Shown here piece after piece: positions 21,580 through 33,052 of a DNA stretch of 64,000 bases. The notes under the pieces were generated by a model. The model saw only the letters and a program-made list of their open reading frames with translations. It was not told where the DNA came from and made no database searches. The stretch comes from Fratercula arctica (Eukaryota; Chordata; Aves; Charadriiformes; Alcidae), in the NCBI GenBank assembly GCA_947846985.1, contig CANTUZ010000005.1, forward strand, positions 2,480,001 through 2,544,000, in the 5' to 3' direction. The first letter of the stretch is position 1. The number at the start of each line of letters is the position of its first letter. The translations under genes were made by a program, and so were the position numbers.

Positions 21580-22205
21580 CGTAGAATCATGGAACAGTTA
21601 GAGATGGAAGGGATCTTAAAGCCCATCTAGTTCCACCCCCTGCCCTGGGCAGGGACACCTCCCACCACACCAGGTTGCTCCAAGCCCCGTCCAACCTGGC
21701 CTTGAACCCCTCCAGGGATGGGGCAGCCACAGCTTCTCTGGGCAACCTGGGCCAGGGGCTCACCCCCCTCACAGCCAAGAATTTCTTCCCAATATCTCAT
21801 CTCAGTCTCCCCTCTTGCAGTGTAAAACCCTTCCCCCTCGTCCCATGGCTCCCCTCCCTGATCCAGAGTCCCTCCCCAGCTTTCCTGGAGCCCCTTGAGG
21901 GACTGGAAGGGGCTGGAAGGTCTCCCCGGAGCCTTCTCTTCTCCAGGCTGAACCCCCCCAGCTCTCTCAGCCTGTCCCCACAGCAGAGGGGCTCCAGCCC
22001 TCCCAGCATCTCCGGGGCCTCCTCTGGCCCCGCTCCAACAGCTCCGTGTCCTTCTGCTGTTGGTGCCCCAGGGCTGGAGGCAGCGCTGCAGGGGGGTCTC
22101 CCCCGAGCGGAGCAGAGGGGCAGAATCCCCCCCCTCGCCCTGCTGCCCCCGCTGCTGGGGATGCAGCCCAGGCTGCGGGGGGGGTTCTGGGCTACCAGCA
22201 CATGT
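21580..22205 (-). mobile_element. CR1 LINE 3' fragment, minus orientation
   Basis: CR1 3' end inserted on the minus strand. The tail 'gattctacgat' complement is at 21580, followed by the 'ggttgctccaagccccgtcc' segment and the reverse-transcriptase end up to a point near 22.2 kb. The same endpoints and sequence recur in the 34.8-35.5 kb copy on the other strand, so they belong to one subfamily. Confidence 0.9.
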
Positions 22206-22884
22206 TGCCGGCTCATGTTCGCAGCCACCCCCATCAGCCTTTGACGGGCCTGTTTTCCGGTTTGCAGAGGCAGAAGGGAAAGAGCATCTTGACTGCGGCA
22301 TTCCTGGGCTTTGGGCTCAGGGTGGGATGGCCGGGGACTGCGTGGGAGCGGGCACATCCCTATCCGTAGCACAGTCCTTCGGCAGCGTCCGGAGGATTTC
22401 CAAATGAAACCTCCCGCTCATCCTTCAAGTGTCTTAAACGCCCAAAAAAGAACGACTCCAGCTGTCTGAGCACAGCGCAGTGTGCACATATGTCTGACTT
22501 CTTAGAAGTTCCGTGTTTGTTCCCAAAGAAATTATCGTGTGCTGACCTCAAAGTTCTTGGGCGGGGCGGGGGGGGGGGGGGAAGTTTGTCTGTTTGTCTG
22601 TTTGTTTGCTTTGTTTTTAAGGCTAAATAGAGCATTCTGAGTCATTGTGAGCCGCACTGGCTTGCTTTGCAATACTGGCCTGCGGGAGCTGGGTGGAAGC
22701 CCTCGATTCCTTGGATTCCCTGGCCCCTTGTTGCCTCCAGCCCAGCTGACCTCAGCCCCCGTCCCAGCTCCTGCAGCTCTTCCAGCCGCTCACCTGGGAA
22801 ATACAGATAAATACATCGCAAACTTTTTAAACCGGTACACGGGAGTTCATAAAGAAATGGCCTTTTTTTTTTTCCAAATGAGAA

Positions 22885-23470
22885 GCAGATGGGGATGCGG
22901 CCAGCAGGGCGAGGGGGGGGATTCTGCCCCTCTGCTCCGCCCTGTGAGACCCCCCTGCAGCGCTGCCTCCAGCCCTGGGGCACCAACAGCAGAAGGACAC
23001 GGAGCTGTTGGAGCGGGGCCAGAGGAGGCCCCGGAGCTGCTGGGAGGGCTGGAGCCCCTCTGCTGTGGGGACAGGCTGAGAGAGCTGGGGGGGTTCAGCC
23101 TGGAGAAGAGAAGGCTCCGGGGAGACCTTCCAGCCCCTGCCAGTCCCTCAAGGGGCTCCAGGAAAGCTGGGGAGGGACTCTGGATCAGGGAGGGGAGCCA
23201 TGGGACGAGGGGGAAGGGTTTTCCACTGCAAGAGGGGAGACTGAGATGAGATATTGAGGAAGAAATTGTTTGCTGTGAGGGGGGTGAGCCCCTGGCCCAG
23301 GTTGCCCAGAGAAGCTGTGGCTGCCCCATCCCTGGAGGGGTTCAAGGCCAGGTTGGACGGGGCTTGGAGCAACCTGGGCTGGTGGGAGGTGTCCCTGCGC
23401 AGGGCAGGGGGTGGCACTGGGTGGGCTTTAAGGTCCCTTCCAACCCAAACCATTCTGTGGTTCTGTGATT
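22885..23470 (+). mobile_element. CR1 LINE 3' fragment, plus orientation
   Basis: Same CR1 subfamily as the preceding element, in the opposite orientation, so the two form an inverted pair separated by about 680 bp. It ends in the 'ccattctgtggttctgtgatt' 3' terminus. Confidence 0.9.
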
Positions 23471-26170
23471 AGTCTGGGGATGGTAGGAACCCGTTTTCTT
23501 CCTTTTGGTTTTTTTTTTTTTGTGTGCTGAGTCTCTTCATTTATCTGATAAAGCGCGTAGGAAGCAGAAACCCGCTTAGGCTGAATGGTTGCTGTGTCGC
23601 CATTCTCCACAGAGTCTTTTTTACCATAAAGGACAGGATTTTGCTAAACTAACTTCAAAAAAACCGCAAAAACTCCCCAAGTCATGCACGGAGGAGCCCC
23701 GTCCGGTAGCACGATGCATCACCCTCTTCCTCTTCTTGAGTTTTTTTTTTTGGGGCGGGGGGGGGAGTTTGTGTGGGGGTTTTTTTTTGTGATAAGGAAA
23801 AGAAGAAAGCGGTTTGCTCTTGTACTCACGTCACCTCTTCCCCCAGACGGGGTGCCCTCAGCCCTGCTCGCTCCTTGGGATGAGTCATCCCAAAACGGGG
23901 CAGCTCCGGCGAGGGGTCACCGGGGTCCACACCCTCCCCACGGCCACTTCCCTCGGAAAAGGGGAATTCTCCTTCCCGCCAGCACCTTGCCAGGGAGGCG
24001 GCCGAGCGCGGGAGGGCACGTACTCTAAAGAGCCTTTTACAACGTTTGCAAAATTAAATGCGAATATCGTGACCCGCGGCCGCGTTGAACACGCTTTTAC
24101 GCCTCAGGGCACCGTCCTTTCCACAAACCAACATTTTTGCGCAATTCAAATCAATTCTTAGCTCCCTGCGTCCCATCCTCCGAGCCTGGGGGGAACGGCC
24201 CGCTTCTCTCGTGCCTTAACGGATTGGGATTTTTCCTTTTCTCCCCGTGCAAAGGCTTACGGGTTTGTGCCGTTTCTTTTCGACCAAGACTGCACCGTGC
24301 GTGCAAATTCCAAATATTATTAGTAAAAAAGCTCCGGCGAGGAGTCGTCCAGGAAACTCCCTATCGCTCTCCTATCACTCTTATTGCTCTCGTATCAGCC
24401 GGCATCTTCTCTCCTGCAAGAGCAGACGTGGGCAGAGATGGCTCATAATGACTGATTTTGCAGCTGACGTAGAGTTTTTTCCCTATATGTCTTTTTTTTA
24501 TCTGCAGAAAACAGAGGCTTTAAGCAGGCGGCATCGCCCCTCGGTCACACCGAAAGCTTTTCCAGCCTTTTTGCTGAAATCGGTTCTTTCTCCATCCCTG
24601 CAAAGGGACTCGAGGAACACCCCAGGGTTTGCTCAGCCCCCCCGGGATGCCGGCGCCGCTCACATCTCCCAACAATTCCCTCCTCCGCAGGGCGGGGGGA
24701 CACATTTCGGGGAGAAAAATAGCCAAAATGAAAGCAGAACTGCGTTTGGGCAAGCTTCAGGGAGAAAAATGCCTGGGAGGCGAGAGCCCTTGGGATGCCG
24801 CGGTGCCGCTCACGCCTATGGATGCTGCCATGGGTCCTCCCTGCCCGGCTCCGCTCCCCGCGGGCTCTGCCTTGCCGGGAGGAGGAGGATGGAGGGTGAA
24901 GCACACCCTGTGGCCGCGGAAGCCGGGAGGTGCCGTTCTGCAGAGCCGTCCTGCTTCACGCTGGCTGAGGATGGATTAAGAAAGTTCAGGGTTGTGTTTT
25001 CCCTCTGCGCCGTGGAAATCCGACGGATCAGAAGCTTTGGGAGCACGAGGGAGACGGAGCAGCTGCATCGCATTTAACGCAGCCTCTTAGACCTTTTTTT
25101 AGCTAATCCTAACGCTGCTTCAGCATGAAAAAAGCAACTTTGGGGTTGATTTTTTTGCAGGGGCTGGAGGAAAAGCCCTGTAGCGGTGCAGAGAGGGCGG
25201 ATTGTCCCCCGGTCCTGCACCAGGGGACTGTTCCCAGCCAGCACAGCACATTTCTCCGGCGGGTGGGGGCTTCCCGAAGGATACGGCACTGGGACACCCT
25301 GCCCACTCCTCCGCGGCCGGAGCAGACGCTGGCAATGTGCCGGGGGTGTGCGTGGGGGGAATTTGGAACAAATGTGGAACAAAACCCAAAGGACTTGTGG
25401 TTGGAAGGACATTTGGGGCAAAAGCAGGGAGAGCCGGAGATGGCAGCTGTAATCATTTTGCAAGCTTCGGCAGCGGCGTTGTTCACCGGGACACTTGGAA
25501 GCTCCGCACGACGACACTGGAGTTTTTCTGAGGCTATTTAAACAATCCTGAGTGAAAGGATTGCCCTTTCTAACCGACCACGTATTTTTATTACTACCCT
25601 GTTAGAATTGGTTATAATTCTGTTCTAATTTCTTATCATTTCAGGGGATCTCGGTGGCCGCTGGCTGGGTTGGAAGATGATGTTCCTGCTGGGAAAGGAG
25701 TTGCCTCGGCTCCAGCCCTCCCCGGCGGCGCCGCCTGAGCTGCAGGCAGAGGAATGCCCATTAATTAACTTCAGTTCACACACATGTTCCTGCAGTTCGG
25801 CGTTTTGTCCAGCTGGAACTGGATACGGCAGAGATGGTAAAAGACCGTCTCCAACTCTGCTTTCTGCTTTTTTTTTTTTTTGGTTTGGGTTTTTTCTGGG
25901 TGTTTTTTTGTTTTTTTTTTTTTTTTTTTTCCCCCTGGGGTCATAGTGATCTAAAAGGGGGTCCAAAGCAAATCAGGGAGTCCTCCAGGGAGAAGTTGAT
26001 CAAGTCTTTTCCAGGGTGGTCCTGGGAAGGGAGGGGTGATGCGCGGAAGAGATGCGGGGGGGGGGGGGGGGGGGGGCGGCGACAGCATCGTGCTGCCCCG
26101 TCAAACCCAGCCCAAAGGAAACGCATGGGTTCCCCATGACCACAACCAGGCAACAACCAGACCACAACCA
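23471..26170. other. Intergenic, no gene recognised
   Basis: About 2.7 kb without a recognisable gene. It contains T runs (near 23.51 and 25.87-25.93 kb), a G run at about 26056-26076 and several short open frames without family resemblance. A 276-codon frame at about 24.25-25.08 kb has no recognisable domain and I do not call it. Confidence 0.4.
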
Positions 26171-26173
26171 CAG

Positions 26174-26862
26174 CAGCCCTGCGGAAAAGGCCTTGGGGGT
26201 CCTGGTGGATGAAAAGCTGGACACGAGCCAACGATGTGGGCTTGCAGCCCAGAAGGCCGATCACATCCTGGGCTGCATTAAAAGAAGCGCGGCCAGCAGA
26301 TCCAGAGAGGGGATTCTGCCCCTCTGCTCTGCTCGGGGGAGACCCCACCTGGAGTGCTGTGTCCAGCTCTGGAGCCCTCGGCACAAGAAGGACACGGAGC
26401 TGTTGGAGCGGGGCCAGAGGAGGCCCCGGAGATGCTGGGAGGGCTGGAGCCCCTCTGCTGTGGGGACAGGCTGAGAGAGCTGGGGGGGTTCAGCCTGGAG
26501 AAGAGAAGGCTCCGGGGAGACCTTCCAGCCCCTGCCAGTCCCTCAAGGGGCTCCAGGAAAGCTGGGGAGGGACTCTGGATCAGGGAGGGGAGCCATGGGA
26601 CGAGGGGGAAGGGTTTAAACTGAAAAAGAGGAGATTTAGATGAGATCTGAGGCAGAAATTGTTTGCTGTGAGGGGGGTGAGCCCCTGGCCCAGGTTGCCC
26701 AGAGAAGCTGTGGCTGCCCCATCCCTGGAGGGGTTCAAGGCCAGGTTGGACGGGGCTTGGAGCAACCTGATCTAGTTGAAGATGTCCCTTCTCACTGCAG
26801 GTGGGTTGGACTAGGTGACCTTTAAAGGTCCCACACAAACCATTCCATGCTCTATGATTCCA
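26174..26862 (+). mobile_element. CR1 LINE 3' fragment, plus orientation
   Basis: A longer copy of the same CR1 subfamily, starting further into the reverse-transcriptase end ([10 protein letters not shown]) and ending near 'ccattccatgctctatgattcc'. Confidence 0.9.
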
Positions 26863-28159
26863 CCCCTCTGCCTGCAGCCAGGCAGGATTTAGGATGGAGG
26901 TGCAGGCAGGACGGCAACCGAGGGCTGGATGGGAAGCTCTCCCAGCCATTTGCATTTGCTTCCCCTTGCTCTGGGTGTCTCCGATGATTTCTTCTGAGCT
27001 CTTCATTTAGATTTGCTTGTTCAGCAGACGAGGAAGTGGGACAGATCTCCCTGGCCCCAAAAGGATGCCTGGAGCAGGGCAAAGGGATGGGGCTGGTAGT
27101 GCGAGGAGGCTCCAGCCCTGCAGAGCTCCCTCGTGACCCACAGTCCCCCAGGAGGGCTCACGCTGCGTCCTGCGACCTCATCAGGTTGAGATGTGAGGAT
27201 GGGACACGGACCAGCCACCCACCCGCCAGTATCCAGTGGTCTGTGTCATCCCTGGGATGTGGTGGCCGGGTGCGTCACACCGTCCCGCTTCCCTCCCCAC
27301 GGCTGGGGGTGATGGAGGTGCCCAGCTCAGCTTTTGCAAGCAGGGGAGTGACAGTCAGCGGGCGCTGTGTCGAGCATCATTGCCCCAGGGTTGATGGTGG
27401 AGGTGGCGGGGGGCAGGCTGGTGGCTTCTGTGTGACAGCAAAGAGCGGACATTCACACAGAGGGGGGACGGCGACACATTTCAGGGACGTTGCAGCCGGG
27501 CGCAGCAGAAGTGGACGAGAAGGAAGACGATCATTTCGCACCCGGCGCGAGGGTGGGTTAGCAAACAGGAAATGTTTGAAGCAACCAGCAGATGGGTCTG
27601 CAACGCCTGTCCTGTGAGGGTGACTCTTGGGCAAGATGCTTCCGCCGCTCTCGGAAGCGATGACCAAGCCCTGGCACGTCCGCGCGCCCGCAGGCACCCA
27701 CCCCTCAGCAGAAACCCAGGAACTGCGGTCCCAGGGCCCATTTGGCCTGGAGCCGAGGAAGAGACAGGGTGCCAGGACCACTGGAGGAGCCTCATCATGC
27801 AGTGACCTTCTTCCTGGTGGCCAGAACTCGTCTGAGAGAACTGCGGAGTGGAGTAAAATTTCACGTGCAAGTCTGGCAGAGAGGACTGGAGTTCGCAGCT
27901 CCGGCATACCAAGGCTGTGCAAGGACTCTGCCCTCGCCGGACCCCCCCGCGCCTGGTGAGAGGGGTCTGGGGCTCGTCTCCACTCCTGCTCCTGGGGCAC
28001 GCTGCTCCGCTCTCCCTTTTCTCTCCCTTTGTCCTTCCATTCTCCACAGTCACCTCCTCAGTCCTTAAAGGGAAAAGGGCTCTGTGTGCCTTTTCTTTCT
28101 CCCTCCACTCCTCTTCCAGCTCTCTGTCCGTCTCCTGCCAGCCGGGGCCTAAGCTTTTC
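26863..28159. other. Upstream region of receptor 3
   Basis: Intergenic sequence 5' of receptor 3. A non-coding first exon for that receptor is expected somewhere here or further left, but I cannot place it. Confidence 0.35.
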
Positions 28160-28413
28160 CCTTCTATTTCTATTTCTATTTCTATTTCTATTTCTATTTC
28201 TATTTCTATTTCTATTTCTATTTCTATTTCTATTTCTATTTCTATTTCTATTTCTATTTCTATTTCTATTTCTATATTTCTATTTCTATTTCTATTTATT
28301 ATTCATATTCCTAATTTCTCTTCTCTCTCCTCTCCTCTCCTCTCCTCTCCTCTCCTCTCCTCTCCTCTCCTCTCCTCTCCTCTCCTCTCCTCTCCTCTCC
28401 TCTCCTCTCCTTT
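28160..28413. repeat. Adjacent hexanucleotide and pentanucleotide microsatellites
   Basis: An (ATTTCT)n array at about 28160-28300 (more than 20 units, slightly interrupted) is followed by a (CTCTC/TCTCC)n array at about 28323-28411 of about 17 units. T-rich sequence continues to about 28.47 kb. The whole forms a 300-bp polypyrimidine plus strand just upstream of the receptor 3 splice acceptor at about 28610. Confidence 0.95.
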
Positions 28414-28636
28414 TTTGTTTGGTTTTTTTTTTTTTATTTATTTTTTTAATGTTTTTTATTTTTTTATTTCTCGGCTCATCTCTCACGCTCTCTGGGTTGC
28501 AGATGTTGGAGCCCATGGAGGAGGGGGGAAGACTGCACGACCCAAGGACTTTCACAGGACTGGGGACCTGAGAGTCACTAATCTTGCCTTCATCTCTTGC
28601 CCTTCCCCAGGTGAGCCCAGGAGAGAAAGGAGGAGG

Positions 28637-29617
28637 ATGGACCGACATCCCAACAACACGATCCCTGACTGGCGTACAGTGTCCCCAGCGCCTACGGAGA
28701 GCATGGTCTATGCGGATGGCCACAATGGGACCAGGTGCTTTGCAGAACACATCCCTGAAATTGTCACCGGTAGCATCACGCTGCTCATCTGCCTCTGTGG
28801 GCTGGTGGGGAACGGGGCCATCCTCTGGCTCCTCGGCTTCCGCATCTGCAGGAACCCCTTCACCGCCTACCTCCTGAACCTGGCTGTCACCGACACCTGC
28901 TTCCTCCTCTGCACATCGGCTTTCCTTGTGATATTTCATATGCCCATGCTCAGCTGCTTCCAGCCAGAGATTTTGCGGGTGCTGCCGCTATTTCACTCCA
29001 TGGTTCTGCTCACGTACAGCACCAGCCTCTATCTCCTCACGGCCATCAGTGTGGAGAGGTGCGTGTGTGTCCTCTGGCCCTTCTGGTGCCGATGCCACCG
29101 CCCGAAGCTCCTGTCAGCCGTCATGTGCAGCCTGTTGTGGACCCTCGCCTGTGTCCTTGCTGGCCTGGTGTACTTTGTGTGCGACCTGGGTCACTCTCAA
29201 CACTGCTGGATGGTTCTTGGAACCTTCTGCTTTCTCAATTTCTGCTTTTTCACTCCCTTGATGGTTCTTTCCAATGTGATCCTCTTCATCAAGCTTAGGC
29301 GTAGCTCTTGGCAACACCACCCGGCGAGGCTGTATGCAGCCATCTTCCTCGCTGTCCTCTTCTTCATCCTCTTTGGCATCCCGCTCAGTGTCCAGATCTT
29401 CCTCAACTTCTTTGTCTACATTAATTTTGTCTTTGAGATCTGCCTGTTGCTGGCCTCTCTCAACAGCAGCATCAACCCAGTTATTTACGTCCTGGTTGGG
29501 AGCTACGGAAATTCCAGGTTCAGGGGATCCGTCAAAGTGGCTCTTCAGCGGGTCTTTGAAGACAGGGCAGATTCCCAAGAGGTGGGTGAGACCCCTGTGA
29601 TGGGAAATGCTGAATAA
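28637..29617 (+). CDS. Mas-related GPCR (MRGPR-like), receptor 3
   Basis: A 326-residue receptor in one coding exon. N-glycosylation sequons at N6 and N30; TM1 with LLICLCGLVGNG (about 49-60); TM2 LLNLAVTDT with the conserved acidic residue; TM3 ends SVERCVCVL (ERC 140-142); ICL2 WCRCHRPK; TM6 FFILFGIPL; TM7 LNSSINPVIYVLVGSY (275-290); tail SVKVALQRVFED shared with the other members. The ATG at 28637 lies 26 nt after a strong 3' splice site (cccttccccag), so the frame extending leftwards through the microsatellites is not coding. An AATAAA at 29821-29826 closes the transcript. It is more distant from receptors 1 and 2 than they are from each other. Ligand unknown. Confidence 0.9.
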   Translation: MDRHPNNTIPDWRTVSPAPTESMVYADGHNGTRCFAEHIPEIVTGSITLLICLCGLVGNGAILWLLGFRICRNPFTAYLLNLAVTDTCFLLCTSAFLVIFHMPMLSCFQPEILRVLPLFHSMVLLTYSTSLYLLTAISVERCVCVLWPFWCRCHRPKLLSAVMCSLLWTLACVLAGLVYFVCDLGHSQHCWMVLGTFCFLNFCFFTPLMVLSNVILFIKLRRSSWQHHPARLYAAIFLAVLFFILFGIPLSVQIFLNFFVYINFVFEICLLLASLNSSINPVIYVLVGSYGNSRFRGSVKVALQRVFEDRADSQEVGETPVMGNAE

Positions 29618-29820
29618 ACCCCTGGGGCTGCAGACTGGCACCTGGAGAGGGGCAGCCCTGCCTCTGCGCCCTGGGCCAGCACGCACAGGAGCCCACTTGC
29701 CCAGCTGGGTGAGCAGGACCAGCAGTGGACGGTCGTGTGTCCCCCATGACACGTCCACACTCGACGAGATTTCCAGGGGCAGGGCTGGTTCCCGCCTCAA
29801 ATTTATTTTTAAGTTATTTT

Positions 29821-29826
29821 AATAAA
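29821..29826 (+). terminator. Poly(A) signal of receptor 3 (AATAAA)
   Basis: AATAAA about 200 nt after the receptor 3 stop codon, followed by T/G-rich sequence. A good fit for a short 3' UTR. Confidence 0.65.
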
Positions 29827-30261
29827 AGTGTCTTTCATTTAACTTACCGGTGATTGCTGTTTCTTCCCTTGCTGGATCCATGGGGTGCTCTTGCTTGTTC
29901 TCAAAATTGCAGTTGTGGCAGTCCCCTCTGGCTGCCCACTAGTTTATACTGCTGAAATGATGTGCTCCAGAAAGTTCTGCTTCGTTTTTTTCTCCAGGGT
30001 TAACACTGCCACATTCCCGGGCCCCAATCTGTACTCTGTCTTCTTGCCAGCATGGAGATGTCCCACCTCTTCTTGCCTCTACCCTCTTCTGGGACCTTGG
30101 TGCCTGATCCTAGAGCACTGAGCACTCACTGCCTTGATCCTCAAAAGCCCCCAGACCAGAGGAGATGATGGAGAGGGACAGAAATGACATTTTCAGCTCC
30201 TTCTGGTTTGCTGTCCTCCTGTGCCCCCCTCTGACAGAAGAAACCCATCTCAGTCTGGCTG

Positions 30262-30765
30262 ATTATAGAATCAGACCATAGAATGGTTAGAGCTGGGAGA
30301 GACCTTAAAGCCCATCCAGTCCAACCCACCTGCAATGAGAAGGGACATCTTCAACTAGACCAGGTTGCTCCAAGCCCCGTCCAACCTGGCCTTGAACCCC
30401 TCCAGGGATGGGGCAGCCACAGCTTCTCTGGGCAACCTGGGCCAGGGGCTCACCACCCCAAGAGTGAAAAATTTCTTCCCAATATCTCATCTAAACCTTC
30501 CCTCTTGCAGTGGAAAACCCTTCCCCCTCATCCCATGGCTCCCCTCCCTGATCCAGAGTCCCTCCCCAGCTTTCCTGGAGCCCCTTGAGGGACGGGAAGG
30601 GGCTGGAAGGTCTCCCCGGAGCCTTCTCTTCTCCAGGCTGAACCCCCCCAGCTCTCTCAGCCTGTCCTCCCAGCAGAGGGGCTCCAGCCCTCCCAGCATC
30701 TCCGGGGCCTCCTCTGGCCCCGCTCCAACAGCTCCGTGTCCTTCTGCTGTTGGTGCCCCCAGAGC
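30262..30765 (-). mobile_element. CR1 LINE 3' fragment, minus orientation
   Basis: Same CR1 subfamily, minus orientation, ending at 'ccatagaatggttagagctggg' (3' terminus) on the left and truncated near 'gttggtgccccc' on the right. Confidence 0.9.
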
Positions 30766-32466
30766 TGTATGGAGCTGGCAGCCCCAGTCAGCAGCCAAAC
30801 CTTCACCCTGCCAAGGGGGTCTAAGCAGGGAGATAGAAGGGGACAGGCAAAGACGTGCTGGCTGTGACCAGCACTGTGCCAGGCTGGTCAGAGGACAGAG
30901 AGACAGGCAGACGGACAGGCTGATGGCTGTTGGGAAGTGCAATTCTGTGCACGGGGTGGAGGAGCCCATGGAGGAACCAGCAAGGGCAGACCCTAGAGAA
31001 GAGACAGAAGCAGAGGCTGGGAAGGCTCTCGCAGGCGATAGCTGGAGGAGGCCGAGCTCTGCCTGCCAGATGGTTTTATTAACTTTCCTGACACGCAGAA
31101 ACAACTGCTACCAGAGCCATAATATTTACAGAATGTGGCTTCCTTTGAACGCACAGGAGCCTGACCCCGATGCAAACAAATAACTGCTGGCTGTAAATCT
31201 TGTGTTGGAAACCAAAATTTTGGTTGAGATTGCTCAGGGTGTTGCCCATGAAAGCAGAAGCCAAGAAAACCCGGGAAACTCTTTTGCAGAGCCCACGGGT
31301 AGAGGGGGCAGCGAGCGTCGTGTTGCGCGGCGTTACGCTGGTGCACCTTGATGCTTTCCTTATCATGAGCTGTTTGCACTTGAACGGGTTGGCTTTGCGC
31401 GGGGATGTGAGATTGGGGACACATGAGCAGTGTCAACGAAGGAGAGACGAGGTGGGTTTGGTTGGTCCTGGGGTCCCCACGTGTGCTGGTTCCCAGCGGG
31501 AGCATCCCTTGATCCCAGTTGCAACAGGAGCTGCTTGCATTTCACCTTCTGGGTAGGAGCCATCTCACCCACCTTCAGCTCTCGAGAAATTACATGGTCT
31601 TGTCTGAGAAAGCCATTGTAGGCTGCTGGCTGAGCGTAGAAGACAACTCAGATGAAACCCTTAACTTTTAGATGGCTAAAGCCAAGTGAACAGCGTTGAT
31701 TCACCTCCCCTTAAGGAAAAAAAGGTTTTCCTGAAATCCTACGTCATCTCTCTGCCGTCTGCCTGTGCCCTGAGTCACGCACACACATTATTCAGTGATC
31801 TCCTCGATAAACATAGTAGCATGCTCTTGGAAACTGTGTATTTGATGGTCAAATATCACTGTGAAATTGTGGTATCCAAATAGGCAAAGCTAGAGCCGGA
31901 TCGGAAAGAGAAGTTTCGGAGCACCACCAGGCTTGTAGGGCAGGGTCCTAACTGTACACCCCTGGAAAGGTGGGAAAGAAGTTCAACCAGTTCAAAAATA
32001 TGAATATTTTGGGATTGGTGTTGCTTTAAAATGAAATGAAGGAGGAACCTGACACGGAGACAGTCTGCTTTTCCCATAGGTCCAGTTTCTGCGACTCATT
32101 TTTGTTAGTCATTTCCTGTACAAAGCCAAGAATAGATTATAACCAGAACCCTGACACTGTCAAACGCAGTGAAATAGTTCCCTGTTTGCAAGAACCCTTG
32201 AGAACACGATCTGCTTGGCTACCGCTGAGAAAAGTGGTTTGTGAAAGGACTGGAGAAAGATCCCATGCCGGACTCTGCACAGGCTCACCAAGGCAGGCTT
32301 CCGTCCAGTTTTCCAAGTGATAATTCCAGGAAACCTCTTGAAGATCTCATCACGGGGGCGGCAGCTGGCGAGCGCGAGGTGATGTGAGTCTGCAGCGCGT
32401 CTGCTCCAGCCACGTTCTCCAGGCTGCCAGAGGAAAGAAGGTCAGACTTTTCTGGGTGATTTCTTT

Positions 32467-32507
<41 letters not shown>

Positions 32508-32990
32508 TTCCAGCCGAATGAGTGCCTCCCCTCCTTGCTTTTGAACCTCGTTGGTCAATTTGCAGTGAAATCTGACCGGAGAATAGTGGTCTCTAGGATA
32601 TTAAGACCTATAAATATTTCGGGAAAAGGTGGTAGGGGAACGATGAAGTGAGTGTCCCGCCGAAGGAACCCAGCAGCTTAGTAATATCAACTATAATATT
32701 AGAAATCAGATTCACCCCCAAAACCACTTGCTCTTTGACATCTCCAAGGACAATCCTTTCATCTTATTATTTCCCTCCTCCTGTCCAAAGCCAGGAAGGA
32801 GGCACCTCCCTCGCTTTTTCTCCACCTCTGTATATGCTCTTGTGCCCGGCGCGTCACGCCCATCTCCCCACATCCGATCTTCCATCTCTCCCTCGTTTCC
32901 CTCTGCGCTCCTCCACATGGAAGCTAGGGCTCTGCATGGCTGCAAAGACCTGAAAAGCCTGGTGTTGGGACAGCAGAGTTGCTAACGTGT
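30766..32990. other. Intergenic, receptor 3 to receptor 4
   Basis: No gene recognised. It includes a (GTT)n microsatellite of about 12 units at 32469-32506 and otherwise unique-looking sequence. A 5' non-coding exon of receptor 4 may lie here. Confidence 0.4.
32469..32506. repeat. (GTT)n microsatellite
   Basis: About 12 uninterrupted GTT units followed by a T run. Confidence 0.95.
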
Positions 32991-33052
32991 CTCTGTTTTA
33001 TCTCGTCCCTCCAGCTGTGCGAGGGGGAAGGAGAAGCAGCAGAGGTTTCGTA

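Noticed and set aside
24247..25077. 276-codon plus-strand frame
   Set aside because: No recognisable domain, no supporting start or splice signals, mixed composition typical of chance.
27917..28636. N-terminal extension of receptor 3 through the microsatellites
   Set aside because: Translates hexa- and pentanucleotide repeats; the splice acceptor at about 28610 separates it from the receptor start.
32987..33052. Earlier start for receptor 4 at 32987
   Set aside because: Codon there is GTG, and the stretch spans the polypyrimidine tract and splice acceptor near 33014; first ATG is 33053.
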